Position numbers and translations under genes: made by a program | Shown: piece by piece, positions 53,161-64,000 of the stretch | How positions within the stretch are numbered: the first letter of the stretch is position 1 | How the letters are laid out: each line of letters starts with the position of its first letter | NCBI GenBank assembly: GCA_037157565.1 | Contig: JAZHRO010000063.1 | Coordinates: forward strand, 13,250,001-13,314,000 | Direction of reading: 5' to 3' | Origin: Thalassia testudinum | Lineage: Eukaryota > Streptophyta > Magnoliopsida > Alismatales > Hydrocharitaceae | Length of the DNA: 64,000 bases | The notes under the pieces: generated by a model | Told to the model about the DNA's origin: nothing | Databases searched by the model: none | Seen by the model: the letters and a program-made list of their open reading frames with translations, nothing else

Positions 53161-55395
53161 GATCAAAAGTGGCGTCCTCAATGACCACTTGAATCAAGGG
53201 TGTGCCTGGATCTTTTCTCTTAAGAGGCACTTTGCTCTGCAAAACTGAGCTAACTATCTCTTGAAGGATTATTTTTCCTAGGTTTTGAGGCTGCATTTTG
53301 GGAGTACACAAATCTTTCAAAATTTTGGCTTAGGCAGGGATATGCATTTTGTTATCTAGGAGAGGGATATTAACTTCTACATGTCCATGGAGATCCATTA
53401 ATTCCTTATCAGTGGGCTCGAATTTCTTTTGCATTGTGTGTGAAGAGCAAAGGGCTTGTGGAAAGGGTATTAGGTTTTTCTGTGTTGCATTTTTAGGTTC
53501 CTGAATAGGGTTAGAGGAAGAGGGAGAAGAGTTGATCTATTTTTCATTGAAGTGGGTTTCTCTAGCAGGCAGGGGATCTTGAGTGGTTTTCTCATTCCTC
53601 AAAGTAACTGCATTTGCAGTATGGTTGTTTCTAGGAGGAGGATGGGAAGCCTGACTGTGACTGAAACCTGGGGGATGATGAGGTGCTGGTTGAATGGGCT
53701 GATTGGGATATCCACCTTGAAATTGATTCCGTTTATTATTAGGGTTGGGCATGGGTTGGGATGGCAGATTGCCTATAGGTCTATGATTAGGAGTAACCTT
53801 AACTTGATGTTGCCAATTAGTTATCAAGCGCGTTACTTTTGTCATTTGATTCTACATACCTTGCAGAGTCTTCATGATCTAGGTGTTAATATCTTCCTAG
53901 GATGGTCCAGGTTGATATGCGGGTTGCCCATAATTTTGAAATTGATTTGGTTTGGGAAACGGAATCGGGTTCGTAACTTTCTAGTAGGGATTTGGGATTT
54001 CTAAATTGCTCCTTGAGAGCATAGATATTTTCAGTGGTGGGATCAAGAATATTTTGGTTCAAGTAATCAAAACTCTCAGCCATATCTTGTGTAAAATCAA
54101 CAGAAAACTGCTGTCTAGCATGTGTGGCATCAATGTTGTGTAGACTTTCTCTTCTGAGAAGGTGTGGAGAGTTAGGGTGTGGATAGTTAGAGTGTGGAGA
54201 GTTAGGGTGTGGAGAGTTAAAGTGTGGAGAGTTAAGGTGTGGAGCTTGTTTGTGAGTGAGCTTTTCTTCCATTTTTTTCTAGTGGATTTGCATCTGGTCT
54301 AGTCTTTGAGCTATCATGTGTAGATCATCTTGAGTGATTGGAACAGAGGTGGATTTGGAGTCAATTTCATTGACTCCAAGTCTTGTGTTTTGAGTTCTAT
54401 CGAAAGTGTCCATTGAAGTCATATTAAATGAGTTTTCACTCATTTCTTAAAAAAGGAGGTAGGCACTTTCGACGTCTTTATTAAGGAAATTGCCCCCACA
54501 TGAGGCATCCATGAATCTCTTTAATTGATCTTCTGATTCGTGATAGAAGATCAGCACTAGCTGGTATTGTGAAATTTCATGATGGGGACAACTTCTTAGA
54601 AGTTCTTGGAATCTTTCCCAAGACTCAAGGATAGGTTGACCATTTTTTTGTTGAAAGGTCATTATCGATCTTCTTAACTCATTAGTACAACCGATCAGAA
54701 TTTTTTTTTAAGAAAAGCACTTTTTAATTGGGACTAGGTGGTGATAGGGCACCCAACCGTTCTAAACTAGTGTGAAGCTTTATCTTTTAAATAGAGAGGG
54801 AAAAGTCTCGTGAGCCACATGTCTTCCTTCACATTGCGGGAATGGGTGGTTTGAGCAAGGATAGTTAATTCCTCGATATGACAGAAAGGGTCCTCTTGGA
54901 AGACCATAAAAATGTTTGACTAGGTTTAGAATAGCTGGTTTGATCTCAAAATCCCCTTGTTGTATGACCACCCCAGGTCTTTCCTCATAATTGGAAGGAT
55001 CATAAAAATCCTTAAGAGGAACAATAGGCTATTGATGGGGTGGCGGGTTTTGCTCTTGGTTGGCTAGGTTTGTCATAGTCCTAGCCAAATTTTCTTGGTT
55101 TTGTTGAAGTCGAATAGATGGTTGACCATTAGGGCAAAGGGGTTTGCATTTTGAGCTTGGATTTGGGGCCACTTGGCCCTACAGGGCTTTCTGGTTGCTC
55201 CAAATGAGGGAGGTTAGGGTTGGGGAAGTCAGCTTGTGGGTCAACTGACGGGTTAGATGTGAAAACAGAATTTATTTGCCGGTTTCCTGGGTTTTCCATA
55301 TTAATAGCAGATGAAGAAAATAATGATTTTCTAGTGCGGAGGACAAAATCAGATGGTCCCTCGAGATGTGGGTTTTAGGACCTTCACTCGTGCAT
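53161..55395 (-). pseudogene. Element F gag and N-terminal protease
   Basis: Minus-strand gag whose start near 55395 shows NPHLEGPSDF with stops in the first codons. Capsid-like pieces are at 54780-54971 (GDFEIKPAILNLVKHFYGLP) and 54447-54662 (SWERFQELLRSCPHHEI, FMDASCGGNFLNKD). A Pro/His/Asn/Ser repeat is at 54162-54246. The tail has ANAVTLRNEKTTQ near 53580-53620 and the linker reaches the H insertion at 53160 with VIEDATFDRA. Many stops and frameshifts are present. The order matches A Gag throughout. Confidence 0.85.
54162..54246 (-). repeat. 15-bp minisatellite in F gag
   Basis: About five and a half copies of GTGTGGAGAGTTAGG on the plus strand, encoding PHxNSP-type pentads on the minus strand. 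The unit length is a multiple of three, so copy-number changes keep the frame. A Gag has no such array at this place. Confidence 0.85.
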
Positions 55396-56923
55396 GCACT
55401 TTTAATGGAAGAAATGGAGGGGACAAAACAAGAGAGATGAAAGTGTGCAATTCAAACAAACAAGCCTAGTCTTATCTTAAGGTTGACTACTTAAAACCAA
55501 AGACTTGGGAACCCAATAAGTAAGAAATCAACAAGTGAACCCAATTCTAGAAAGAGAGCCCAGCTAGACCGAAGAGGTGGCTTGGGCCCAAGCATTTCCT
55601 AGAAAAAACAGGGGCTTGGGAAACCCGCATCTGTCAATTGACTTTCCTCTAAGTCTGTTGCCGTGATGTCTAAAGGAAGTAGGAGAACTTAGTGATCCAT
55701 AAATATTGGATATCAAGCCTAATTGAATGAAGTCCTTAAGTGGTCAAATGACTACTTGTTTTAAGTTAGGCTTAGGTGTCTAAATGTGCATGGGAATGTG
55801 GAGGATGTTAATTGGGATAATGCCCTGTTATTTTAATTTTTTAGTGTGCGCAAGATTGGAAAAGTGATTCCTAAAGGAAATCAAGTTGTCACACAAATTT
55901 AATGTATTTCTATTTTTTAGGATTTAATTTAGCTTAATGTGTTTTAGAGTTTTCTTTCTAAGTTTTCAAAGAGGTTTGAAATGCCACAAATAAAGGGAAA
56001 TCAAGTTTTACTGGTGAAGATAATTTTTCTTTATATTGTGGGACAAAGAATTTGAAAAAGAAACCCTAATTCATTTGCTCTTAATACAGAAATTTACTAC
56101 TAGTGAGTTTGTTTTAAGCTTTCCTTTTACGTAGTGGTCTAAACAAAGCAACCAACACTACTATTATCCCAAAATATTTTTTTGTGATTTTAGGAATTTG
56201 TTTGATATTTTTTTAGGATTTTTCTTTCTGCTAGTGTCAAAGTCTAGAAATGATATCTGAGGGTATTTTGGACTTTTCAGTACCACCACCGACCACCAAA
56301 AATTCTTGTAATTTTATGTGATGTGTAGAATTTCACAAGGATTCCAGAAAACTAAATTTTGTAAAAGTTAAATGAGTACAAAAATTCCTAAAATTCACAG
56401 ATAGTAGCAAAACAGGGAGATTAGAAGAGATGACCCCTCTGTAAGTCTGCAAATTTTTAAAGGTTGTATACAAATCCAATTCCTCTAAAATTTGTAACGG
56501 ATGTTCCACTCTTGATTTTGAATCACTAAGAGAAATTTGTAGATTTTATGAGGCCTATAGTGTTGGGAAATGATTTTTGAAGTCCGGACAAAAGTCTGGA
56601 CCTGAAAATCAGAACACCAACACTTGAAGTGGAGTGGTGTTAAATGAAGCAATCAAGCAAACAATGAATTTTAAAGAACACCACTCTACCTAAATTCAAT
56701 TTTTAAGATTTTGAAAGCCAAGTTTAATATTTTTTTGGTAGCTTTTTAGAGAATTGTGTGACCAGTTCAAGGTTACCAACCTGAATCTTTCGCGGGAAGA
56801 AAAGGACATCAAGTTCCAAAATCCCACTTTGTTCCTACAACTCCTACACACACGAGAGAAAAAGGGACAAGGGGATGAGATCCAACTATCAATCAAGAGA
56901 AATGATAAATGCAAAGCTGTGCC
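55396..56923 (-). other. Leader of element F
   Basis: About 1.5 kb, AT-rich, non-coding, and related in reverse complement to the A leader (17893-19458). It contains no other recognisable feature. Confidence 0.65.
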
Positions 56924-56941
56924 TCCTCGGAAGCGGCCCCA
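56924..56941 (-). promoter_or_regulatory. Decayed primer binding site of element F
   Basis: The minus strand TGGGGCCGCTTCCGAGGA has four differences from the tRNA-Asp complement but the right place and length, five bases from the LTR. The decay fits an older insertion. Confidence 0.7.
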
Positions 56942-56946
56942 AAAGG

Positions 56947-59560
56947 TGATGTCGGAAATGAGTGATTTGTAAAAGTAGTTTTTTGAGTCGTTGCAACACG
57001 TAGCTTAGATTGCTTTTACATTTATAAACTTTGAGTACTTGGGTAAGTATTTGGGTCATCTCAAGAGTGGTAAGATTGATTTTTAATCAAAATCTCTCAC
57101 TTGATATAGGCAAAACAAAACTTCTTTTTCTTAGGTTTTCAAATATGTATTTTTTTTAGGGTCTTGAATAGGGCAAACAAATGCAAAGAGAAAGTTGGAA
57201 ATCAAAACTACAGAAAAGGTAAGGCAAAAAGTGCCTCACTTCTCCAACTCACTTAAGCACGGAAGGCCTAGTGTAATGAAGAAGTAACTCACAAACAATC
57301 ACAAGTTTTTTAAAAGCTGAAGAATGCTTCTGAATTCGAAGGGTTCTACAACAAGGTTGGAGAACTCACAAGTGAAAGGAATTTCCACTTGTAATCTCCA
57401 ACGAAAATGAAGCCAAGTACTAACTACTATGCAAATAAACAAGAAAAATATAGTGGAAAGCTTAAGAAGAAAATGTTGATGATGTTGTTGCTACCTAGAT
57501 TGCCTGCTCCAATCCTGGTCACCCCAGGATCAAAAGGGGTTCTTCCTTCCTTCCCAGACATCCTCCTTGTGGCAAACCCTAAGTAGGCATGCCTCTCCCT
57601 CCTATAGTGGATGCTCTCCACTCCAAGAAATCCTCCCTAGGGTAGCATGGTCCACGTTGGAATTCTCCTCCTCTGGATGTCCTTCGTGCCTGGCCTTCCT
57701 CCTAGGCTTGGTGGTGACGCAAGGAAAAGAAAGAAAAAGTTGAAGCCACCATGGAGATAGGGTGTCTCCTTGATATTCTTCCTTCTCTCCTTCCTTCCTT
57801 GGCCATGGGCTATAAGGTAGAATATAGTTGGAAAATAATGCAACCAAGGATGGGAGAAATGTGATGGTTATAGGTCATTTTATAGTGTGGAGAGGGGCTG
57901 GTTCGGATGAGATTAGATGGATGGTTATGATGGGATCTTGGAGGGTGGTTATTGATCCTTGGGTGAGGGTTTTTGGCACCAAGTGAGGAGGTATATAGGT
58001 GGTGGTTGTGGTGGTGGTTAAGCACCAAAATTGGCACCAACTATAGGAGAGTTAAGGGGGGTTGGTGGTTGGCATGGAGTATGGAGGGCTAGGATAGGCT
58101 TGTGAGGTGGTGGTTGATAGATCCTAGGGTTGATAGGTGTTGGCGCCAAAGGAGAGGGTGTATGGAGTGGTGGTTGTAGGTGGGTTAAGTATGTTGGTGC
58201 CAACCCTTTGTAGGTTAAGGGTTAAGGGTTGGCATGGAGGGTAGATGGATGGATATGATTAGATAGGGGAGGTGGTTAGGTGATCTAGTGGTTAGGGTTT
58301 CTTGGCGCCAAGTTGAAGGGGTATGGGTAGGTTGTTTTGGCACCATGTGAGGGTGGTTAAGGGTTGTTAAGTTGGCGCCAAGGTGGCCATCTAGAAGAGG
58401 GTGATGTGTAGGATGTTGATGCACTTATGGAGGTAGGTGTATGGTGGTGATTGGTCTTCAAGTTAGCACCAACTTTGAAGGGTTGTGGAGGTGTTTTTGG
58501 CGCCAACTTGAAGGGGGTTATGGTGGTGGTTATGGGTGGTTTTGGAGGGAAAATTAGGTGGCCTTTGGTGGTCGTGGTGTGAAGGGTCATGAAGGTAGGT
58601 GGCACCAACTAGGAGTGGACTAGTTAGCTTGTTTAGGTGCTGTACTTGGAGTAGCGGTTAGGGTGAAGTTAGGTAAGGGTTTAGTTGGATGGCCATGGAG
58701 GTCTAGCTGATTTTGAGCTTAGCTAATCTGGCTAAGCTAGCTTAACTAATGCTTGAGTAGAAGAAGAGGTAGGAAGGATTAGGGTTTAGGGAGGAGGAGC
58801 TGAGGGAGTAGCCTTGAGCTACCCTGAAGCTTGTAGGAGCTATCATCTACTACAGAAGTACTTGTAGGAGCTCAACTACTCTACTTTAGCTAGCTAGCTC
58901 TTTGCTAGCTACTGAATTAAGTAGGTTGAGCTGGTATCAACTATTCTGGAGCTAGGGGAAGCTGGTTATGGACTTCTCTGCTAACCTAGCTTTGTTGGCT
59001 AAAAACTAGTAGCTAGGATAAGTTGATTGGAGCTCCTATGAGCTAAGAGGAGCTAAGAGGAGTTGGACTAAGTTGAGCTAAAGCTGGAATGAACTCATGT
59101 TAACTCAATTGAGCTAGTTAGGGCTCCCAGTGAACTATTTGGAGCTTAGATGAGCTAGATTCAACCAAGTTGAGATGGATTTAAGCTAAGTTGAGGTAGG
59201 TTAGCTAAGTTGAGCTACCTTGAGCTACCATTTAGCTAAGATGAGATAAATGGAGCTGGAAGGAGCTAAACCTAACCAATGTGAGTTGGCATCTAGCTGA
59301 GATGAGTTGGATCCAGCTAGCGTTCAACTGATCTAATCTTCTTCTTCACTTTCTTCCTTCTCAAGTGCTAGGGTTTTAATGGTTTTAACATCTATTTAAC
59401 CTTAACACTCAAGTAAAGATGTCAAAAATTACAAATGAATGCAATGCATGCCTAACCTAATTTTTGCCTAAATGCAACCCAGAAACCCATTTGCAAAGTC
59501 AAAATCCTAGGAGCTAGGTTTTTTTTTGTCATAAGAATGATGATAAACTGGTGTTTATCA
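56947..59560 (-). repeat. 5' LTR of element F
   Basis: 2614 bases, A-family, minus orientation. The minus strand starts TGATAAACACCAGTTTATCA at 59560, a perfect hairpin with a loop differing from A. It holds the AGCTC array (about 58690-59320), GGCGCC palindromes at 58142, 58304, 58374 and 58499, and a TATA box at 57878-57884. It ends next to the PBS at 56947. Its right flank is element I pol; the presumed TSD copy is ataca (59561-59565). The 3' LTR is outside the window. Confidence 0.88.
58690..59320 (-). repeat. AGCTC-rich array in LTR F
   Basis: GAGCT/AGCTA/GAGCTG words at high density, the complement of the arrays in A and C, with more mutated units. Confidence 0.8.
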
Positions 59561-59937
59561 ATACAACTCGGGATCATCCCAAAAATAATATTTAGCCTCA
59601 GATATAAGTCTATCACGTTATTGCTTGGTCCAATCTTCAGGGATTTGACCAACAGCCAAATAATTGATGATATCCGCAAACCAAGGAATTTAGATACCCA
59701 AGACTGCAAGGATAGTCTCATCCGGAAAAGTGTTAGAAATTAGGATATTCAGATGAGGAGAATCAGTTAGGATTCACAAAAGGTGATCCGCCACTACGTA
59801 TTATGCCATAGATTTGTCTTTAATTTCAAGATCAAATTCTTGAAGCAAAAAAATCCAACGAATGAGTTCGGGCTTGGCATCCTTTTTGGCTAAGAAATGT
59901 TTCAACGTTGAGTGGTCAGTGTAGATAATGACACGAG
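59561..59937 (-). pseudogene. Element I pol fragment (RNase H/integrase junction)
   Basis: It matches B at about 12310-12705 nearly collinearly, including the segment read as IIYTDHST in RNase H and QEFDLEIKDK before the integrase. The RNase H Asp that is Asn in B and F is intact here. Both ends are cut, by element F on the left and insertion J on the right. This is the outermost recognisable layer of the nest. Confidence 0.85.
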
Positions 59938-62189
59938 TGAGAGGGTGTCCTGCGGATCTTACATGGCCATAAAAACAAGATCAAGTGTGATATTGATTGT
60001 AATAAAAGTATAGCACACAAAATAATCCCACAATATTCATTGCGTAGCAATTATAGTTCTTAATTGTCCAAAATTAGGCTAGGACTTAGCATAAGTTAGG
60101 ATAATTCATGCATACAAAAGCATTACTTGTATCTTTACTGCCTTCTTTTAGCTATGCATAAAATAATGCTATAATGCACTGATTAGGTGCATTATGTCAA
60201 TTGCAGGTAATAAGCTGATCAGAAGCTAGATCTGAAGCTGGATCTAAAGCTGGATCTGAAGAATAAAGAATAACTGATGTTGCAGCAGAGCTGGAGCGGA
60301 AAACCTAGAATAAGATGTAGTAGACAATAATGTAAGGGGTTGAGGTATGCTATTCTATTTAAGTAGGAAAAAAGCAGTAAATTATGAAGAACTTAGGACC
60401 ATCCTAGCCTTAGGATAGCATAGAAGCTTCCCCAAGCCTTAGACACCCTTAGATTAGGTCACCACACCCTAGGAAACCTTTAAACCCTAATTCTAGCCTC
60501 TATCTGGTCGTGTAGATAAGTTATAGGACATCCAGAACCCTAAGCCAACTCCCACACACCTTAAACCCACTTCTACAGTGTTATTGGATGTCCAGACACT
60601 TGGTCAGACGTCCAATTTCTGCAGAATGGCAAAGACAGAACCTAGGATCCCTTCTGACTCTGATTGAACATCTAGACAAGTCTAGACTTCTGATTTTTTG
60701 CTATAAGATGTCTGACACTATTATTAGACGTCCAGAACTACTCTCCTGACCCTATTTTGAGATTCAAGCCTTGATCTTAGATCTCTAGGTCCCTAAAACC
60801 AATTCCAACCCCATAGGAACCTAAATTAAGGTGCTCTAACCCTAGTACATCACCTTTAGACCTCCCTAAGGACCTAATTAGGTCCTCACTAAACCTAATT
60901 GACTTGGATCATGGTCAATTCCATCAGCCTATTCAATTGGACTCATTGAGACCAATTGAACCCTGATCTCAGCACACGCTGCCCAATTAGAGTCAGTGAG
61001 AGTCTAATTGACCTAGACCTGACTTAATTGAGTTATTTTACTCTCAATTAGGTTTTCACACACTCAATTAAACTTGTATTAAGTTTAATTGTAGTTTACC
61101 ATAGTGAATTAGGGTTTACAACCCTAATTTGAGACCTACCTTGACCTAAACCCACTAGAACCTAACCTAATCAACCTAGACACCTAAGTTTCGACCCACA
61201 CACACCCACACACACCATCCACACGAAAATACCTAGCCTAGAGTTCTCTAGAACTCTCTACCATGTGTTGCTGCCTTGGTTGCTAAAATTAGAAACCAAG
61301 AGCCATTCAATTTTTTGATCCACATTTGGTGGATCTAAAAACCACCATCCATCTTCTCTCTCTCACTCTCCCATGAGCTCCCATCATAGGCCTCTCTAGA
61401 GAATTCCGTAATTCTCTAGAGAGCTTCCCTTAGGTCTATAAGAAGACCTAAGGGGTGGCCATTTGCACCCATCCACTCTTGGTTCCATTTAGCTTAGTTT
61501 CATTCCACATGCACTCCACCTCCATGTCCACGAGTAGCTTCACCATGGCCACCACCACCTCCACGCCAAGATGCTGGATCACCTCTCCAACCTCCCTCCA
61601 AGGGCCAGCCTAAGCACCATTGGTCTCCCCTCCTTCTCCTCTCAAACACTCAAAGGCCATCGGAGCCACCTCCTAATGCCCTTATTTCTGCTAAATTAGA
61701 TTATTGTTCTTCTTAGATTTGCATGCTTTATTTACTGCTTAGTAGTGTAGCTCTATATTCTCCCCCAATGATGCATGTATAATCCCCCTGTAGATTCATG
61801 CATGCGATCGTTTTCTGCTAGCTAGATTTGTGTTTCCAAGCATTCCTCCATAAGCTTTCCACAAGTTCCATGTTGCAAACACCATGATGAATCAATGAAA
61901 GATCTTTTTCTATATATATCTATGTGTTGAGAATCACCATGTGCTTATTGAAATATATTTGTGTGATTAAAGTTGCTTTATTTTAATTATTATCTGTTGC
62001 AACTAACATGTCGGTACCTGAAAATATCAAGGATCTAACTATTAACGCATTTTCTGTAAATAGCCACCACATAACTAGAATCGTGCGTACTGAAACTCAC
62101 ACTTTCACATTTGTCATCTATCTAACACATGCACACGTATTTAGGGTTCATAATGAAAGTTGCCAAACATTGGTCCGGCGATTAGAAAC
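59938..62189. mobile_element. Unclassified insertion J
   Basis: Sequence unrelated to the other elements begins abruptly with TGAGAGGGTGTCCTGCGG inside the RNase H of I. It contains AGACGTCC / GGATGTCC words at 60590-60750 and a TATA-like CTATAAG at 61437. A run of T-rich sequence precedes an ATG at 62008. TG at the start and a 2-kb non-coding stretch fit an LTR, but I find no PBS and no internal CA border, so the class is open. LTR K interrupts it. Confidence 0.4.
62008..62189 (+). CDS. Truncated unknown ORF in insertion J
   Basis: An ATG opens MSVPENIKDLTINAFSVN and about 60 codons continue until LTR K starts at 62190. I recognise no domain. It could be the N-terminus of a Gag-like or other element protein, or a chance frame. 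The continuation would lie beyond LTR K, outside the window. Confidence 0.3.
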
Positions 62190-64000
62190 TGATAGCGAAA
62201 ATACACAGTTTGTTAATTAGGCAATTTAGTGTCATTGCAACGTGTAAATCTGCTTTCGCTTTTAAATTTTTAAGACCTAGATAATGGGGTATCTAGGGTC
62301 ATCTAAGGAGGAGAGTTTGCAAAAATTAGATCTCTTGCTTTGAAAATAAATCTCAACTTTCTTTTTGGTCTTTTCAACTATATCATTTTTTTTTTGGGTT
62401 TTGAAATAACGAGAGAAAACACAAGTTGTTGGCGAAAAAGTAAATAACAACTGCGATTACTAAGCTAACACCTAAGTGACAAGTAATTCTTCTTCCTAAG
62501 CTCACTCTAGGCACATGGAGGCCTAGAGTAATTAGGGAGAGGGAGTGAAGAGTGATAGAATCACAGCTATTAAAATGCAACTAAAAGAAAGTGCAAAGAA
62601 GGCAACTAGATTACTGAGAAAGTGTTTTACAGAAAAACCTAGCAGATGAATGCGTCTACTACTAGAGAATTGCAATAAATAAAATAAAACACAAATCCTC
62701 TAGATAGATGGTGAAGAAGAGGGCTTCTTGCTCCAAGCTTGGTAGCTCCCGAGCTTGAAAAGAGTCCTCCAACTTCTTCCTTGCTATGCTCCGCCAAGGT
62801 GATTCCTCCAAAGCAAGCCCTAAGAGGGCATGCCCTAAGCTTTTCTCCAAGGGTGGACGTCCACCCTAGATTCTTCTCCTTTGCCTGGCTGTCCCCCTTG
62901 AAGTAGAAAAGTCCTAATCCTTGGCGTGGCCCAAGTTGAAGAGAGTGGGGAGAAGATGGCACCAAAGGAGCTGGTGATGTGCCCCCCTAAATCTTCTTCT
63001 CTACTCCTTCTCCTTGGCCATAGGTATAGGTGGATGTAAGTGGAATAATACACTAATGGAGAATGCCCTAAAATGATGGTAGGTGGTGGGCTTATATAGA
63101 GTAGGAAGGGGGCTAAGGTGACTCTTGAAATGGAGGGCTAAGATGGGAAGATGGAGGTGGTAGGGGATCCTATAGCTAAGGGCAATTGGCACCAACCCAA
63201 GGGACACCTAGGGGGTGGTTATGGGTGGTGGCAACCTTTGAAGTTGGTGCCAAAATGGCTTCTAGAAGGGCGGCTTAGGTGGTGCCAAGTAGGGTTCTAG
63301 AAGGAGGGATGATGTGGAGGGTGGAGATGGGTTTAAGGGGAGATGTGTGGCGGAGATTAAGGCAATTTTTGGAGGAAAAAGTGGCGCCAACAAGGGGGTA
63401 GTTATGGTGGTTTTGGCGCCACTTTTAGGTGTCTTTTGGAGGTGGTGGGTAGGCTAGGATGGCACCAAGTAGGGTTAGCTTATGTGGAGCTTAGGTGGAG
63501 CTAGTTGGTGGAGTTGCTAGGTAGGGTTTTTGGGTCATACAAGCCAAGGAAGCTGGAGCATAGATAAGCTAATATATGCTAAGCTAAGCTAAGCTAGCTT
63601 AGCTAGTGGTGGAGTAGAGGAGGAGGTGTTGGAGCTAGGGTTTGAAGAGAGGAGCTGAGGAGGTGAAGTCTGGAGCTGGAGCTGGAGCTGGCAGCTGCTG
63701 AAGAGGCTGGCATGGAGCTACTCTAGCTGGCTTAGCTTGCTAGTTCTCTGCTAGCTGCTAAGTCAAGCTAAAGTGAGTTGGCTTCTACCATAATGAGCTG
63801 AGGTGAGCTGGGTATGGTGCTCCCGGGGAGGATCAAGCTGGTTGAGGTAGCTAAGGTAGCTTAGCTCAACTAAGTTGAGCTAAGCTGAGTCCCCGGGAGC
63901 TGGACTTGAGCTTCCTGAGCTGGAATGAGTTCTTCTTCAGCTGGCTGGAGTTGAGTGGAGCAGGATGTAGCTGGATCTGAGTTGGGGTGAACTCCAGTCA
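62190..64000 (-). repeat. LTR K, A-family, running off the window
   Basis: The plus strand begins TGATAGCGAAAATACACAG, the mirror of the A LTR end, and continues through the U5, R and TATA region (ATATAAG, 63091-63098). GGCGCC palindromes lie at 63383 and 63415, and the AGCTC array from about 63470. No PBS lies to its left, so it is either the 3' LTR of an element extending right or a solo LTR. GAAAC at 62185-62189 would be its TSD copy. ORFs such as 62639-63053 mirror those in the A LTR R/U5 region. Confidence 0.85.
63470..64000 (-). repeat. AGCTC-rich array in LTR K
   Basis: The complement of the A array, with closely matching words (GGAGCTGGAGCTGGAGCT near 63673). It continues beyond the window end. 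Confidence 0.85.

Noticed and set aside
57427..58608. ORFs rich in Pro, His and Thr
   Set aside because: They are in the F LTR, antisense or frame noise from GGT/GGTGG words, with no conservation in the A LTR.
62639..63207. ORFs on the minus strand near the window end
   Set aside because: They match the R/U5 part of A-family LTRs in the other orientation and have no protein similarity I recognise.

Overview
This is a repeat-saturated plant nuclear window. I see no host gene, rRNA, functional tRNA gene or CRISPR array. Nearly all of it is Ty3/gypsy LTR retrotransposons of the Athila/Tat type. The evidence is primer binding sites matching the 3' end of plant tRNA-Asp (TGGCGCCGTTGCCGGGGA and variants), a plant-type Gag with no CCHC knuckle that I can see, a DLGAS aspartic protease, an FMDD reverse transcriptase, an RNase H and an HHCC/DDE integrase. 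The host is an angiosperm with a large, insertion-rich genome; I cannot name the species.

The layout is a set of nested insertions that can be unpacked using 5-bp target-site duplications (TSDs). From outermost to innermost: element I (minus; only a pol scrap at 59561-59937) was hit by element F (minus; 5' LTR 56947-59560, gag 53161-55395, pol 42328-45799). F was hit in its 3' UTR by element D (minus; 3' LTR 2178-4001, 5' LTR about 39310-41646). D was hit in its integrase zinc finger by solo LTR C (plus; 6672-8132 plus 30373-30996, TSD atgac). C was hit by element B (minus; 8133-30372, TSD acgcc/atgcc). B was hit in gag by element A (plus; 15575-26184, TSD ttgtc). Side branches are element G (plus, 3' end only, 1-2177) in the D 3' LTR, solo LTR E (plus, 36232-39120, TSD tagcc) in the D leader, element H (minus, 45800-53155, TSD ggcgc/tgcgc) in the F protease, unclassified insertion J (59938-62189) in I, and LTR K (minus, 62190 to the window end) in J.

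A, C, F and K share one LTR family: dense AGCTC arrays, GGCGCC palindromes upstream of the TATA box, and ends TGAT...ATCA. B and H share a second family whose LTRs carry tRNA-like, Pol III-box-like modules and GATC palindromes. D and E share a third, long-LTR family. A and H are both non-autonomous. A keeps gag-protease but has lost RT-RNase H-IN by an apparently in-frame deletion. H keeps B-type LTRs, leader and 3' UTR but carries an unrelated acidic ORF instead of gag-pol. F and B are the kinds of autonomous relatives that could have mobilised them. All coding regions carry at least one inactivating mutation.

The most interesting non-coding signal is architectural. In several families the 3' polypurine tract is preceded by a TTTTGCTA-type hairpin and followed by a hairpin formed by the first bases of the LTR. 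A second polypurine tract with a conserved TGAGGACAT block lies about 1.2-1.4 kb upstream, just after pol.
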